Shown here piece after piece: positions 55,108 through 63,825 of a stretch of 64,000 nucleotides of DNA. A program made the position numbers and the translations under genes. Origin of the DNA: Algoriphagus sp. Y33 (lineage in GTDB: Bacteria; Bacteroidota; Bacteroidia; Cytophagales; Cyclobacteriaceae); assembly GCF_014838715.1 (NCBI RefSeq), contig NZ_CP061947.1, positions 3,968,001-4,032,000 on the forward strand. Direction: 5' to 3'. The notes beneath the pieces were generated by a model. That model was not told the DNA's origin and made no database searches. It saw only the letters and a program-made list of their open reading frames with translations. Position 1 is the stretch's first letter. Every line of letters starts with the position of its first letter.

Positions 55108-56073
55108 TCACCCTTTCGTCGCAGCCCGTTTCAAGCGATCATTAATCGCCCGTCCAAGGCCGGTTTCAGGCATTAACTCAGCCAAAATCACGGTAGCACT
55201 AGATTCATCCAACGTTCTCATGGCTGCAAAAAGACGGGTAGCTGCTTCTTTCAAATTTCCACTAGTACTTAAAGCAATTTGATTTTCTGAGGGAACAGAC
55301 TGATATAATCGATCTAAGGAAAGCACTGCAAAATCAATTCCGCTACTTTGATACTCTGAAATCAACTTATCCAAGCCGCCGATTATAAAAGGCTTGGACG
55401 GAGCATAGTGGCTTTCCAATAGGCCCGGAGCCTGTGGATTCGATGAGCTATGGCTTTTTACTTTTGCTTGTCCCACGATACTTTCAACCTCGGAGATCTC
55501 CAGTCCACCAAGTCGATAAACCACTATTTCATCACCTTCCATCCCAATGATCGTGCTTTCCAAACCTACTTTACAAGCTCCACCATCCAGAATATAAGGG
55601 ATCTTTTCTCCCAATTGGGCATCCACATGCTGAGGAGATGTGGGACTGATGTAGCCAAATGGATTGGCACTAGGGGCTGCCAGAGGAAAGTCTATCTGAG
55701 CGAGCAACTCCAACGTCAGCGGATGATCAGGAACTCGTACAGCCACTCGATCCAAACCTGAAGTGACAATATCAGGTATGTTTTTTTTCTTGGGGAGCAG
55801 CAATGTCAGTGGTCCAGGCCAAAATTGTTCGGCAAGTTTGCGGAGCGGGGTAGGAATATCATTCACGTAGTTTTCCGCTTCCAAAAGTGACGGCACATGA
55901 ATGATCATAGGATCAAAACTAGGACGGTTTTTTGTCTCAAAAATAGAAGCTACAGCTACAGAATTCAGCGCATTTCCCGCCAACCCATAAACGGTCTCGG
56001 TAGGAATACCAACCAATTGACCTACTTCCAGAACTCTTTTTGCCAGCCCTATGTCCTGCCCTATCACTGCCAT
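55108..56073 (-). CDS. L-threonylcarbamoyladenylate synthase (TsaC/Sua5)
   Basis: 321 residues, the Sua5-like length with a C-terminal extension beyond the TsaC core. GIPTETVYGLAGNAL (~22-36), FETKNRPSFDPMIIHV (45-60), PGPLTLLLPKK (~90-100) and APSANPFGYISPTSPQHV (133-150) are the nucleotide and threonine-binding motifs; the C-terminal domain from ~205 ends LGRAINDRLKRAA. It makes threonylcarbamoyl-AMP for t6A37 of tRNAs. It starts one base after the stop of the TPR lipoprotein gene upstream. Confidence 0.95.
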   Translation of the reverse strand: MAVIGQDIGLAKRVLEVGQLVGIPTETVYGLAGNALNSVAVASIFETKNRPSFDPMIIHVPSLLEAENYVNDIPTPLRKLAEQFWPGPLTLLLPKKKNIPDIVTSGLDRVAVRVPDHPLTLELLAQIDFPLAAPSANPFGYISPTSPQHVDAQLGEKIPYILDGGACKVGLESTIIGMEGDEIVVYRLGGLEISEVESIVGQAKVKSHSSSNPQAPGLLESHYAPSKPFIIGGLDKLISEYQSSGIDFAVLSLDRLYQSVPSENQIALSTSGNLKEAATRLFAAMRTLDESSATVILAELMPETGLGRAINDRLKRAATKG

Positions 56074-56074
56074 T

Positions 56075-56788
56075 TTACTTACAGAAGTCGTCTATCCACG
56101 TTTTGGCTTCGGTATATCCCAGCTGAAGTGCCATCTTCAGATCAGCACAGCCTTCTTCTTTTTCGGCATCACCCAAAGCAGACATTCTTGTCACGCCCAG
56201 CAGGTAATAAGCGGCACCGTTTTTACCATCCAGATTGATGGCTTCGGTAAGTGACTGCATCGCACCTGCGGGGTCATTATTTCCGAGTTGTGCTTTACCA
56301 CGATTGAAGTGAACGAGTGCTTGGTTTGGTTCCACTTGTAGTGCTTTGTCAAAATCCAACAAAGCATCTTCGTATTCTTCCAAGCCGAGCAATGACAAGC
56401 CACGGTTGTAATAAATATCTGTTTGCGACGGATCAAGCAAGCTTGCCATGTTGTAATCAGAGACAGCGTTTTTGAAGTTCTCCAACTTCAAGTTGGCATT
56501 TCCCCGATTGAACCAAGCTTTATAACTACTGGAGTCTGCCTCAATAGCAGCTGCAAAAACAGGAACAGCTTCTTGAAATTTTTCTTGTTGGAAGAGTGCG
56601 GCACCTTTGGCATTTAAAACCTGGGCATTTCCAGAATTGATCTCCAGTGCTCTATCAAAAAGTGAAATCGCCTCCTTCCAGTTTTGGGAATCCATCTTCT
56701 GAATTCCAGCCTGAAACAATTCCTCTTCACTAGGGCTACATCCCATCATTCCTGCTATCAGGAAGGTAATTATCCAAAGTTTTTTCAC
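56075..56788 (-). CDS. TPR lipoprotein
   Basis: 237 residues. The lipobox (GMMGC, Cys17) is followed by about six TPR motifs (e.g. AQVLNAKGAALFQQEKFQEA, YKAWFNRGNANLKLENFKNA, TDIYYNRGLSLLGLEEYEDA). Each repeat has the W/A/G/Y pattern of TPRs. A scaffold role at the membrane is likely; no partner can be named. It lies directly upstream of the Sua5-like gene (1-bp gap), so the two may be one transcript. Confidence 0.9.
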   Translation of the reverse strand: MKKLWIITFLIAGMMGCSPSEEELFQAGIQKMDSQNWKEAISLFDRALEINSGNAQVLNAKGAALFQQEKFQEAVPVFAAAIEADSSSYKAWFNRGNANLKLENFKNAVSDYNMASLLDPSQTDIYYNRGLSLLGLEEYEDALLDFDKALQVEPNQALVHFNRGKAQLGNNDPAGAMQSLTEAINLDGKNGAAYYLLGVTRMSALGDAEKEEGCADLKMALQLGYTEAKTWIDDFCK

Positions 56789-56834
56789 AGCTTAATTTTT
56801 GCCCAAAGATAAGAAATACGTCCTTGATATCACA

Positions 56835-57389
56835 TCAGAGAAGAATTTCTGATTTACTGGTTTTCTCAAGCATACGAAGAATGGATGGATTGTATCCAAT
56901 CACATCCTGTACAGAATCAAAAGCTACCCAAGCCAATGAAATACTCTCATGACTTTTGATCAACGGTTCCTGAAGATCCGCTTCCAAGATGTAGCGTACA
57001 TCGTAGTGAAAATGCTCAGGAACATGCGGTCTCTGCGGAATAATATGCTTGTCCAGATCAAAAATAGTCTTGTCCACAAATGCCAAACTCTTCAATCCGC
57101 TCTCTTCATTTGCCTCTTGCATAGCTACTTCGAGCAAATCCTCATTACCGTCAGCATGCCCTCCAAGCTGCAACCATCTGCCAAGTTTGCGGTGAAGAGT
57201 AAGTAAGGTGTGTGTACGCTTCCGATTGACAATCCAAGCCGAAGCCGTAAAATGCCCTTCCAGCCGCTCTCTCCCGTAAGCAAGGGAATCTTCCGTCAAA
57301 TCCATAAAATCCTGAATAAAATCTGCTTCCTCCTCGTAGGGCGTACGATATCTTCCTAACTGCTCTCTTAAATTAATTCTGTCCATCAT
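56835..57389 (-). CDS. NUDIX hydrolase
   Basis: 184 residues. The Nudix box reads GGHADGNEDLLEVAMQEA then NEESGL (~76-98), with the Arg of the consensus REUxEE replaced by Gln; the metal-binding Glu residues are kept. It hydrolyses a nucleoside diphosphate-linked substrate. The gene overlaps the end of the preceding gene (57373-57981) by 17 bp, so the two are cotranscribed with recQ. Starts at 57389 or at the second ATG 57386. Confidence 0.88.
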   Translation of the reverse strand: MMDRINLREQLGRYRTPYEEEADFIQDFMDLTEDSLAYGRERLEGHFTASAWIVNRKRTHTLLTLHRKLGRWLQLGGHADGNEDLLEVAMQEANEESGLKSLAFVDKTIFDLDKHIIPQRPHVPEHFHYDVRYILEADLQEPLIKSHESISLAWVAFDSVQDVIGYNPSILRMLEKTSKSEILL

Positions 57390-57981
57390 TGGTTACTTCA
57401 AATATGTGATCAAGAAATTGATCGAAAGGTTCTGGATCCCGGTACAGCCTATCCGAATAAAACGTCGCTAGTACCTTGAGGTAATTGGGCTGGTTATTTA
57501 CAGTGATTTTCTCAATGGTAATCCTGCCGAATAACTGAGAAATCAATTCATTTTCTGCAAGTGCCTTGAGCGGAGGTTTGAAGTAGAACTTGTCAGTGAC
57601 TTTCACCAGCTCGTTTACTTCCTCCATTTTTCTATCCAAGCTCACCTGTCTATATCCCAAAGCTAAAACTCGCTGCGCAAATGCCAAGAAAAGCAGGTAA
57701 AATGTTTCTTCATCCAAAGGATCGTCATAAGTAATCGCAAAACCTCTGGCATACTTGGAATCCAAAATATGAATTTGAGGACGTTCTTCGATCTGAATGG
57801 TTTTGAAGTGGTATGACTTGGAAATTATGGAAATGAGTTCTTTCCCTTGCTTTGAATTCATCCACTTCTTTGCTTTGGCTATTTCCAACTCCTTAAACAC
57901 AATATTCTCCTTATGAGTCATCGGTTTTTTTTCCGAAGGCTTGAACACTTTGTTGAATAAATCATCCAGAAAATTATTCAT
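57373..57981 (-). CDS. conserved hypothetical protein, 202 residues
   Basis: No family recognised. Cytoplasmic, mixed alpha/beta, with a Lys-rich N-terminal part (KPSEKKPMTHKENIVFKELEIAKAKK is longer than a motif; key features are its charge and a helix at 25-50) and a domain from ~60 with IHILDSKYARGFAITYDDPL and LAFAQRVLALGYRQVSLDRK. It overlaps recQ upstream (8 bp) and NUDIX downstream (17 bp), so its product is made with both. A nucleic-acid or repair-linked role is only suggested by that context. Confidence 0.75.
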   Translation of the reverse strand: MNNFLDDLFNKVFKPSEKKPMTHKENIVFKELEIAKAKKWMNSKQGKELISIISKSYHFKTIQIEERPQIHILDSKYARGFAITYDDPLDEETFYLLFLAFAQRVLALGYRQVSLDRKMEEVNELVKVTDKFYFKPPLKALAENELISQLFGRITIEKITVNNQPNYLKVLATFYSDRLYRDPEPFDQFLDHIFEVTNDGQN

Positions 57982-59896
57982 GGGCTGTAATTGCGTAGTT
58001 GCCTGAAGGCAGAAGTGTAATATATCCCTGATCCTGCATTAAGCGTAACATCCGAAGGTTTTTTTCAGAAGAAGGTAATCTAATGCTATCGAAAATCTGC
58101 TTCTCTGTCAACTCACCCGAAGTGGTTAAAGTTTCGATAATCTTATTTCTAAGCCTATTTTCTGCCTTTTCCGGGTTATTTGCTTTGCGTTGCATGATAC
58201 AGACATCACAAACGCCACATTGTTCATCTGTATTTTCCCCGAAATACTCCTGGATAAACTGGGTGCGGCATAGCTGGGATTGCTGCCCGTACCTTACCAT
58301 ACTTTGGGCCTTTTCAAGTGTCAACGCCCTTCGAAGTTCTATCCGTCTAAAATTAAGAGGCAGTTTTCCTGCATCGTATCGTGGTGTCAAAAAGGTAATC
58401 TGGGGCTTATCCTTGCGCTGATCATACACCATCACTTCCAACTGCTCCAGTTGCTTCAGTAATTTGATCAGTTCGTTTTCATAGATGTTCAGGGATTTGG
58501 CAAGTTTACTTTCCTGTATCTTGATGTATTCCGAAAAAACATTCCCTCCATAGGTCCGCATGATGATTTTCACTACAGGATCCAGCTTTGCGTAAGCAAT
58601 CTGAATCTCATACAGTCGGGAAGGATCCACAGTAAAATGAATTTTGGAAGGAGAATAATAACTTTCACTCAATCCTATAAAACCTTCTTCCTCCAACAAT
58701 TTCAATGCATAAAACGACTCCAGCACTCCCAATTCGTAGGTATTTGCAAATTCGTTCCATTCAAAATCAAAACTGCTCAGCATATTGCTGCCGACCGCTA
58801 TTCTGTAGTAGTTGGCTAGACATTGGTATACTCGCCTTACAAAATCCAGCTTTGGATAAACCAACTCTGCACGCGTCAAAACAGTTTCAAAATCCTGCTT
58901 ATTTGCCAATAGCACTCCATAAGCCTTCTCTCCATCCCGACCTGCACGCCCGGCTTCCTGATAATAATTCTCTAAATTCTCAGGCAATTCATTGTGAATC
59001 ACCACCCGAACATTCGGCTTGTCAATCCCCATCCCAAAAGCATTCGTGCTCACCATCACACGCACTTCATTGTTCATCCAGGCCTCCTGGCGCTGGGAAC
59101 GCTCTTGCATGGACAAGCCTGCATGATAAGCAGAAGCAGCTATCCCCAGTTGTCCCAATGCTTTGGCTATTTGATGTGTGCTCTGCCGATTTCTCACGTA
59201 CCAGATCGCAGTCCCATCGATCCTACTGAGTATCTCCAGCCCCTTCTCAAGTTTGTTTTCCACATGACGCACGCTGTAACTTAGATTTTTCCTGGCGAAA
59301 CTCTGACGGAACCCGGCGGCCTTTTTCATCTCAAGCCTCTCCATAATATCCACACAGACCTGCGGCGTTGCGGAGGCTGTCAATGCCAAAACAGGGACTT
59401 TCAAATGATATGGACGAATCAGGGCGATCTCCAAATAAGGAGGACGAAAATCATACCCCCACTGAGAAATACAATGTGCCTCATCCACCGCTATCAAATT
59501 GATTTTCATCTGCCGAAAACGCTCCACAAAAAGTTCGGCCTTCAACCGCTCGGGGGAGACGTATAGGAATTTATAGTCTCCGTAGATGCAATTATCCAGG
59601 GTGCGGTCAATCTCCCGGTAGCTCATCCCCGAATAGATCGCAGCAGCTTTGATGCCTTTTGACTTTAACGTATCCACCTGATCTTTCATCAAAGCAATAA
59701 GTGGACTCACTACCAGACAAATCCCCTCTTGAGCCAGAGCTGGAATTTGGTAGCATAGGGACTTACCTCCGCCCGTAGGCAATAGCGCAAGCGTGTCCTT
59801 CCCAGCCAAGACTGACTCGATTATTTCTTTCTGTACAGGCCTAAAATCAGCATGCCCAAAGATTTGATGGAGGATTTCTGTAGCCCTAATAAGCAT
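57974..59896 (-). CDS. recQ: RecQ-family ATP-dependent DNA helicase
   Basis: 640 residues. Motif I PTGGGKSLCYQIPA (40-53), the DEAH-type box AVDEAHCISQWGYDFRP (~138-154), and HAGLSMQERSQRQEAW plus STNAFGMGIDKPNVRVVIH (~265-310) of the second RecA domain are present. The zinc-binding cysteines are in CRTQFIQEYFGE ... CGVCDVC (~545-570). A winged-helix C-terminus follows. It unwinds 3'-5' DNA in recombination repair. Its start abuts the stop of the enoyl-CoA hydratase gene upstream. Confidence 0.95.
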   Translation of the reverse strand: MLIRATEILHQIFGHADFRPVQKEIIESVLAGKDTLALLPTGGGKSLCYQIPALAQEGICLVVSPLIALMKDQVDTLKSKGIKAAAIYSGMSYREIDRTLDNCIYGDYKFLYVSPERLKAELFVERFRQMKINLIAVDEAHCISQWGYDFRPPYLEIALIRPYHLKVPVLALTASATPQVCVDIMERLEMKKAAGFRQSFARKNLSYSVRHVENKLEKGLEILSRIDGTAIWYVRNRQSTHQIAKALGQLGIAASAYHAGLSMQERSQRQEAWMNNEVRVMVSTNAFGMGIDKPNVRVVIHNELPENLENYYQEAGRAGRDGEKAYGVLLANKQDFETVLTRAELVYPKLDFVRRVYQCLANYYRIAVGSNMLSSFDFEWNEFANTYELGVLESFYALKLLEEEGFIGLSESYYSPSKIHFTVDPSRLYEIQIAYAKLDPVVKIIMRTYGGNVFSEYIKIQESKLAKSLNIYENELIKLLKQLEQLEVMVYDQRKDKPQITFLTPRYDAGKLPLNFRRIELRRALTLEKAQSMVRYGQQSQLCRTQFIQEYFGENTDEQCGVCDVCIMQRKANNPEKAENRLRNKIIETLTTSGELTEKQIFDSIRLPSSEKNLRMLRLMQDQGYITLLPSGNYAITAHE

Positions 59897-60670
59897 TTAC
59901 CAATCCGGCGAGGTTTTGTTGAGGAAGGCAGCAATCCCTTTTTTGCAGTCTTCATGAGCCCGAGCCTCGGAATTCACCTCTGCTGCCAGCTGTAGGGATT
60001 TGATACGTTCTATTTCATTAAGCTGACGCAAAAGCGTCTTAGTTTTCCCCATCGAAAAGGCCGAATTCTGAGAAACCAGCTTAAGCGCAAATTCTTCCAC
60101 TGATCTCCTTAGAAATTCGGAAGCCTCCACTCCCGTGATCAATCCTAATTCTGAAGCTTTGCTGGCAGAGATAAACTCTCCGGAAAGTAACAGTTCCTGA
60201 GTTTTAGCAGCTCCAATTTGCTCTTGCAAAAAGACCGATACCAATGCAGGAACAAAACCTATCCTCACTTCCGTATAACCAAATAGCGCATCCGGTACCG
60301 AAAAAGCAAAATCACAGACCGTAGCCAATCCGCATCCTCCTGCCAATGCATGCCCATGAATTTCCGCAATCACGACTTTGGGAAGGCAATAAACCAAATT
60401 GAACAAGCTCATCAGCCGAAGACTATCTTTCAGATTCTCTTCCTGCGAAAAACCCTGAAGCTGCTGCAAGTAGGCCAAGTCAGCCCCTGCGCAAAATGTC
60501 TTTCCAGTGGATCGAAGGACAATAACTTTCACCTTACCATCAGAATTCATATCCTCAAAAGCACTATGCAATCCGGCAATCATCTCAGGATTAAGCGCAT
60601 TACGCTTCTCAGGCCTATTCAATGTGATGATACCTATTCTATCCACGACCTCAGTAAGTACAGCACTCAT
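59897..60670 (-). CDS. enoyl-CoA hydratase/isomerase family protein
   Basis: 257 residues, crotonase fold. RPEKRNALNPEMI (20-32), FCAGADLAYLQQLQ (61-74, first oxyanion NH), GHALAGGCGLATVCDF (~107-122, second) and LFGYTEVRIGFVPA with the catalytic Glu (~132-145) are present. It adds water to or isomerises enoyl-CoA in beta-oxidation or a catabolic pathway; the exact substrate is unclear. It reads directly into recQ, an accidental neighbour. Confidence 0.92.
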   Translation of the reverse strand: MSAVLTEVVDRIGIITLNRPEKRNALNPEMIAGLHSAFEDMNSDGKVKVIVLRSTGKTFCAGADLAYLQQLQGFSQEENLKDSLRLMSLFNLVYCLPKVVIAEIHGHALAGGCGLATVCDFAFSVPDALFGYTEVRIGFVPALVSVFLQEQIGAAKTQELLLSGEFISASKASELGLITGVEASEFLRRSVEEFALKLVSQNSAFSMGKTKTLLRQLNEIERIKSLQLAAEVNSEARAHEDCKKGIAAFLNKTSPDW

Positions 60671-60732
60671 TTGATTTTCGATTTGGGTTTGGGATCAAGT
60701 TACTTTCAATAGCAGGCTTTGCAAAATCAAAG

Positions 60733-62667
60733 TCAGAAAAGTATTCGGTAAGCTAAAGAATCAGCAACAAGTGAATCCCTTACAGGCTTGGGCACCCATC
60801 TTCCTTCTGACCAAAAATGGATCGATTTAGGAGTACTCAGAAATTGTATTTTATTGTCTTTTGGATAAAAAGTGAATTCAGCTCCAACAAACTGTATGGT
60901 ATCCGAATCTTCCCGGGCAGCCATTAATGATTTCGGAATCTGCGGCCAATGTTTCCGGATCCGGTTCGGCTCTACAGAATAGCTGATTTCGCCGGCATCC
61001 AGTCCTTGATTCCAAGAATAAACACCACCATAAGTATAGAAATCCAGAAGCAGGGATTTCTTTCCCTGATATACGATTAATTCTTTGTGAGGAATTATCA
61101 CTTCTGAATACAGTTGAAATCCAGACCAGAGCAAGGTAAGGCTGAGCCCCAGCCAAGTCAATTTCCTCTTTGAACCAAAATCCCATGCCAGTATGATCAA
61201 TAACATTCCCCACACCAAAGTCATACCTGAAAAATCCATGGTCAGACGGTCCAACTTACCACCCGGAATAAACCGAATGGCCTCCGCTAGCCAATTTTGA
61301 GTCCAAATCAACCGGCTCAAAATCCACCCTAATACCTCTCCCAAAATAGGAACCCACCCAAAAATCATCAAAGGAACTCCTACTTGCATAATCAAAAAGG
61401 CCAGAGGAAGAATCAATAAATTACCCAATAAAAAGTACGTCGGAAATACATGGAAATAATACAGTGACAGGGGAAAAGTGACCAGTTGAGCGGCAAGGCT
61501 CACCGAGATTAATTGCCAGATATATTCAAGCACTTTATATTTAGGCAGCCATAAGTTCAAAATCAACGGCTGGATCGTCACAATTCCCAACACGGCCAAA
61601 TAAGACAATTGAAAGCCAACTTCATAAATCACGTACGGATTGAACGTAATCATCAGAATCGCCGAGAACGCCAAGATATTATAGATGGACGGACGGCGTT
61701 CGCGCATTTGTCCAAAAGTAAGCAATGAAAACATAGTGGCCGCCCGAACCACCGAAGAAGATAAGCCGGTAAGGAAAGCATAAAGCCAAATCACCAAAAC
61801 AACACAGAAAAGGTACATCCTAGCCTTTCCTATCTTCAGCTTTAAAGGCCTCAACATCAAAATAAAAAGCGCATAAATAATGCCCACATGAAGTCCAGAA
61901 ACTGCCAAAATATGCATTACTCCTGCCTGGGTATAGGCTTCCCGTATAGTCGGGTCAAGTTCTTTTTTCTGTCCCAAAAGTAAAGCCAATGCAATTTGGG
62001 CGGAGTTTTCGTCAGGGATTTTTGCGGTGAGCATTTGCCCAATGGCATGCCTGAGATGTATCAAAAAGTAAAGGAAACCCCTATCAGTCCCAGATGAAAT
62101 CACCTGAAAATCATTCCCTACAAACTGCCGGTAATAAATTCCCTTTCTAGCCAAGTACTCCTTGTAATCAAACTCATGGGGGTTAAGTGGTCCACCTATT
62201 TTTTCGGGTTTTTTCTTTACCAAAAGTATCTCTCCGGGTTTTAAAGGTTCTTCACGCTGATGATATATCAAGATTTTCCCTCCAAGATCCATCCATTCTC
62301 CCTCGATGAACGCTGATTTCACCTCAAGCAAATTCTCAAATGAATTTAGTTTTTGCAGATCATACCTAGTCACTTCTCCCAGATAAGATTCTGATCGGGC
62401 TAAGTCCAAATCGGCAGAAAGTTGATCTTTTGTATATTGAACAAGCAGGGAACCAAAAGCGACCAAAGCGGTATAGGCCAAGTGGCTAGGCTGAAAGAGC
62501 CAATTACTTGGTGATCGGAAAAGGACCAGTATCAGATATCCAACCCAAATTATGCTCAAAATCAATAGCAGTATGTGAGCGCCTGGAGACCAACTTGATT
62601 GCCCCATAAAAACCCCAAGTAATATAAAGGGCATGTACCTTAAAAACGGAAAGTCTGCAAATCTCAT
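60733..62667 (-). CDS. comEC: ComEC/Rec2-family competence membrane protein, without C-terminal hydrolase
   Basis: 644 residues. N-terminal helices and DUF4131-like beta domain (~60-180), then the competence domain with 7-8 helices including HILAVSGLHVGIIYALFI (~250-267) and FLTGLSSSVVRAATMFSLL. The C-terminal ~130 residues (from ~520) do not contain the metallo-beta-lactamase nuclease motif HxHxDH found in full ComEC; a shorter beta-strand region is in its place, as in many Bacteroidota. It should form the DNA uptake channel of natural transformation. Confidence 0.9.
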   Translation of the reverse strand: MRFADFPFLRYMPFILLGVFMGQSSWSPGAHILLLILSIIWVGYLILVLFRSPSNWLFQPSHLAYTALVAFGSLLVQYTKDQLSADLDLARSESYLGEVTRYDLQKLNSFENLLEVKSAFIEGEWMDLGGKILIYHQREEPLKPGEILLVKKKPEKIGGPLNPHEFDYKEYLARKGIYYRQFVGNDFQVISSGTDRGFLYFLIHLRHAIGQMLTAKIPDENSAQIALALLLGQKKELDPTIREAYTQAGVMHILAVSGLHVGIIYALFILMLRPLKLKIGKARMYLFCVVLVIWLYAFLTGLSSSVVRAATMFSLLTFGQMRERRPSIYNILAFSAILMITFNPYVIYEVGFQLSYLAVLGIVTIQPLILNLWLPKYKVLEYIWQLISVSLAAQLVTFPLSLYYFHVFPTYFLLGNLLILPLAFLIMQVGVPLMIFGWVPILGEVLGWILSRLIWTQNWLAEAIRFIPGGKLDRLTMDFSGMTLVWGMLLIILAWDFGSKRKLTWLGLSLTLLWSGFQLYSEVIIPHKELIVYQGKKSLLLDFYTYGGVYSWNQGLDAGEISYSVEPNRIRKHWPQIPKSLMAAREDSDTIQFVGAEFTFYPKDNKIQFLSTPKSIHFWSEGRWVPKPVRDSLVADSLAYRILF

Positions 62668-62743
62668 CCGAAAAAAATTAAAGATTTAATTTACAATATA
62701 TTAGAAAAAAGTGCAACTGGGTCGCTTAATTCCTAGAACGAAA

Positions 62744-62769
62744 AAAAGAGCCCCGCAAGGCTCTTTTGT
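62744..62769 (-). terminator. Rho-independent terminator of the small porin-like gene
   Basis: AAAAGAGCC / GGCTCTTTT (62744-62752 and 62759-62767) with a 6-base loop, continuing into three more T on the minus strand, 24 bp past the stop at 62792. Confidence 0.85.
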
Positions 62770-62791
62770 GAAAGTATGTTTTGATATATTA

Positions 62792-63355
62792 TTAGAATCT
62801 ATAGCCCAAGTTGAAGCCCCCATTCAATTCGATAGCCGAAAAACGATCAGCTACGTCATCGTTGAAGTTTCTCCCAATATTTAAGAACGGGCCAAAGGCA
62901 AAGTTTTTAGAAAGCTCCCACTTATAACCGGCACCTGCACCTAAAATAAATGCAGTCATATCGGTAGTACTTCTTCCTCCATTTGAAGGCTCTTCAAAAT
63001 CCCCAAAGCGGATTTTAGCAAGCGGAAACAAGAAAAACCGCCCACTACTGCCATTACCAAAATAAAAATTCATTGATGCTTGTATAGAATTGGTCTTGTA
63101 CTGTTTACCGTCTGATTCTGAATTAAAGCCAAAGCGGTCGTTTATAAAACCCTTGAATTCTAAAGAATGATCATCACTCAAATAGCGTTCGTATCCTATT
63201 TCTACAGATCCAAACCAAATTAAGGTAAGGAAATTGGCATGAATCTCATTTGAATAGCCTCCACTGTACGAATCACTACTGGATAAAACTGCTTGTGAGA
63301 ATCCTAATCCTACAAAAGCAAGCGCAAACACTAGCGTAAAAATTGACTTTTTCAT
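62792..63355 (-). CDS. small outer-membrane beta-barrel protein
   Basis: 187 residues with a signal peptide (MKKSIFTLVFALAFVGLGFSQ). Alternating amphipathic strands (FLTLIWFGSVEIGYERYL, QASMNFYFGNG, FILGAGAGYKWEL) end in the aromatic C-terminus (NLGYRF) typical of OmpA/OmpX-like barrels. Function unknown. It resembles the protein at 27044-27637 only in general form. It has its own terminator. Confidence 0.82.
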   Translation of the reverse strand: MKKSIFTLVFALAFVGLGFSQAVLSSSDSYSGGYSNEIHANFLTLIWFGSVEIGYERYLSDDHSLEFKGFINDRFGFNSESDGKQYKTNSIQASMNFYFGNGSSGRFFLFPLAKIRFGDFEEPSNGGRSTTDMTAFILGAGAGYKWELSKNFAFGPFLNIGRNFNDDVADRFSAIELNGGFNLGYRF

Positions 63356-63390
63356 ATTCCTATCTTTTTTGGAGAAATTAACATCAATAC

Positions 63391-63825
63391 TTAAGCCAAT
63401 TGCATTTTATAATGCAAAATATTACACTCTTCAAACATATCTCCCTCTTTCTCAAAACCAAATTTTGAATAGAGGGGAACAGCAGTGAGCTGAGCATGAA
63501 GGTATTTTTTTCTCCCTTGAGTATCAGGATTTTCTTTGATATCCGACAAAACTGCTGCCACCAAAGCCTGCCCCACTCCCTTTCCGCGGGCATCTTTCAT
63601 TACGGCAAAACGCTCAAGCTTCACTCCATTCGATGTAATTCTCCAACGGGCCGTACCTACGGGTTTATCATCAAGACAAGCGAGAAAATGTTTAGAAATG
63701 CTTTCAAACTCGTCGTATTCCTCTTTGGGATCCACCTCTTGCTCAATCACAAACACCTGCTCTCTTATCCAAAATGCAGATTTCAACTGATCGTCACGGG
63801 TGATTTTTTCTACTTTGAGACTCAT
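63391..63825 (-). CDS. GNAT-family N-acetyltransferase (ElaA-like)
   Basis: 144 residues. FWIREQVFVIEQEVDPKEEYDEFE (~18-41; long, so key residues are REQVFVxEQ) is the start typical of the ElaA/YjdJ GNAT group; acetyl-CoA motif A is KDARGKGVGQALVAAVL (~77-93) and motif B is AVPLYSKFGF. Acceptor unknown. The start overlaps the end of the PhoH-like gene by 32 bp, so it is translated from the same message. Confidence 0.88.
   Translation of the reverse strand: MSLKVEKITRDDQLKSAFWIREQVFVIEQEVDPKEEYDEFESISKHFLACLDDKPVGTARWRITSNGVKLERFAVMKDARGKGVGQALVAAVLSDIKENPDTQGRKKYLHAQLTAVPLYSKFGFEKEGDMFEECNILHYKMQLA

Noticed and set aside
60733..62667. CRISPR, phage or conjugative module around comEC
   Set aside because: No repeats with spacers, integrase or transfer genes; neighbours are housekeeping genes.
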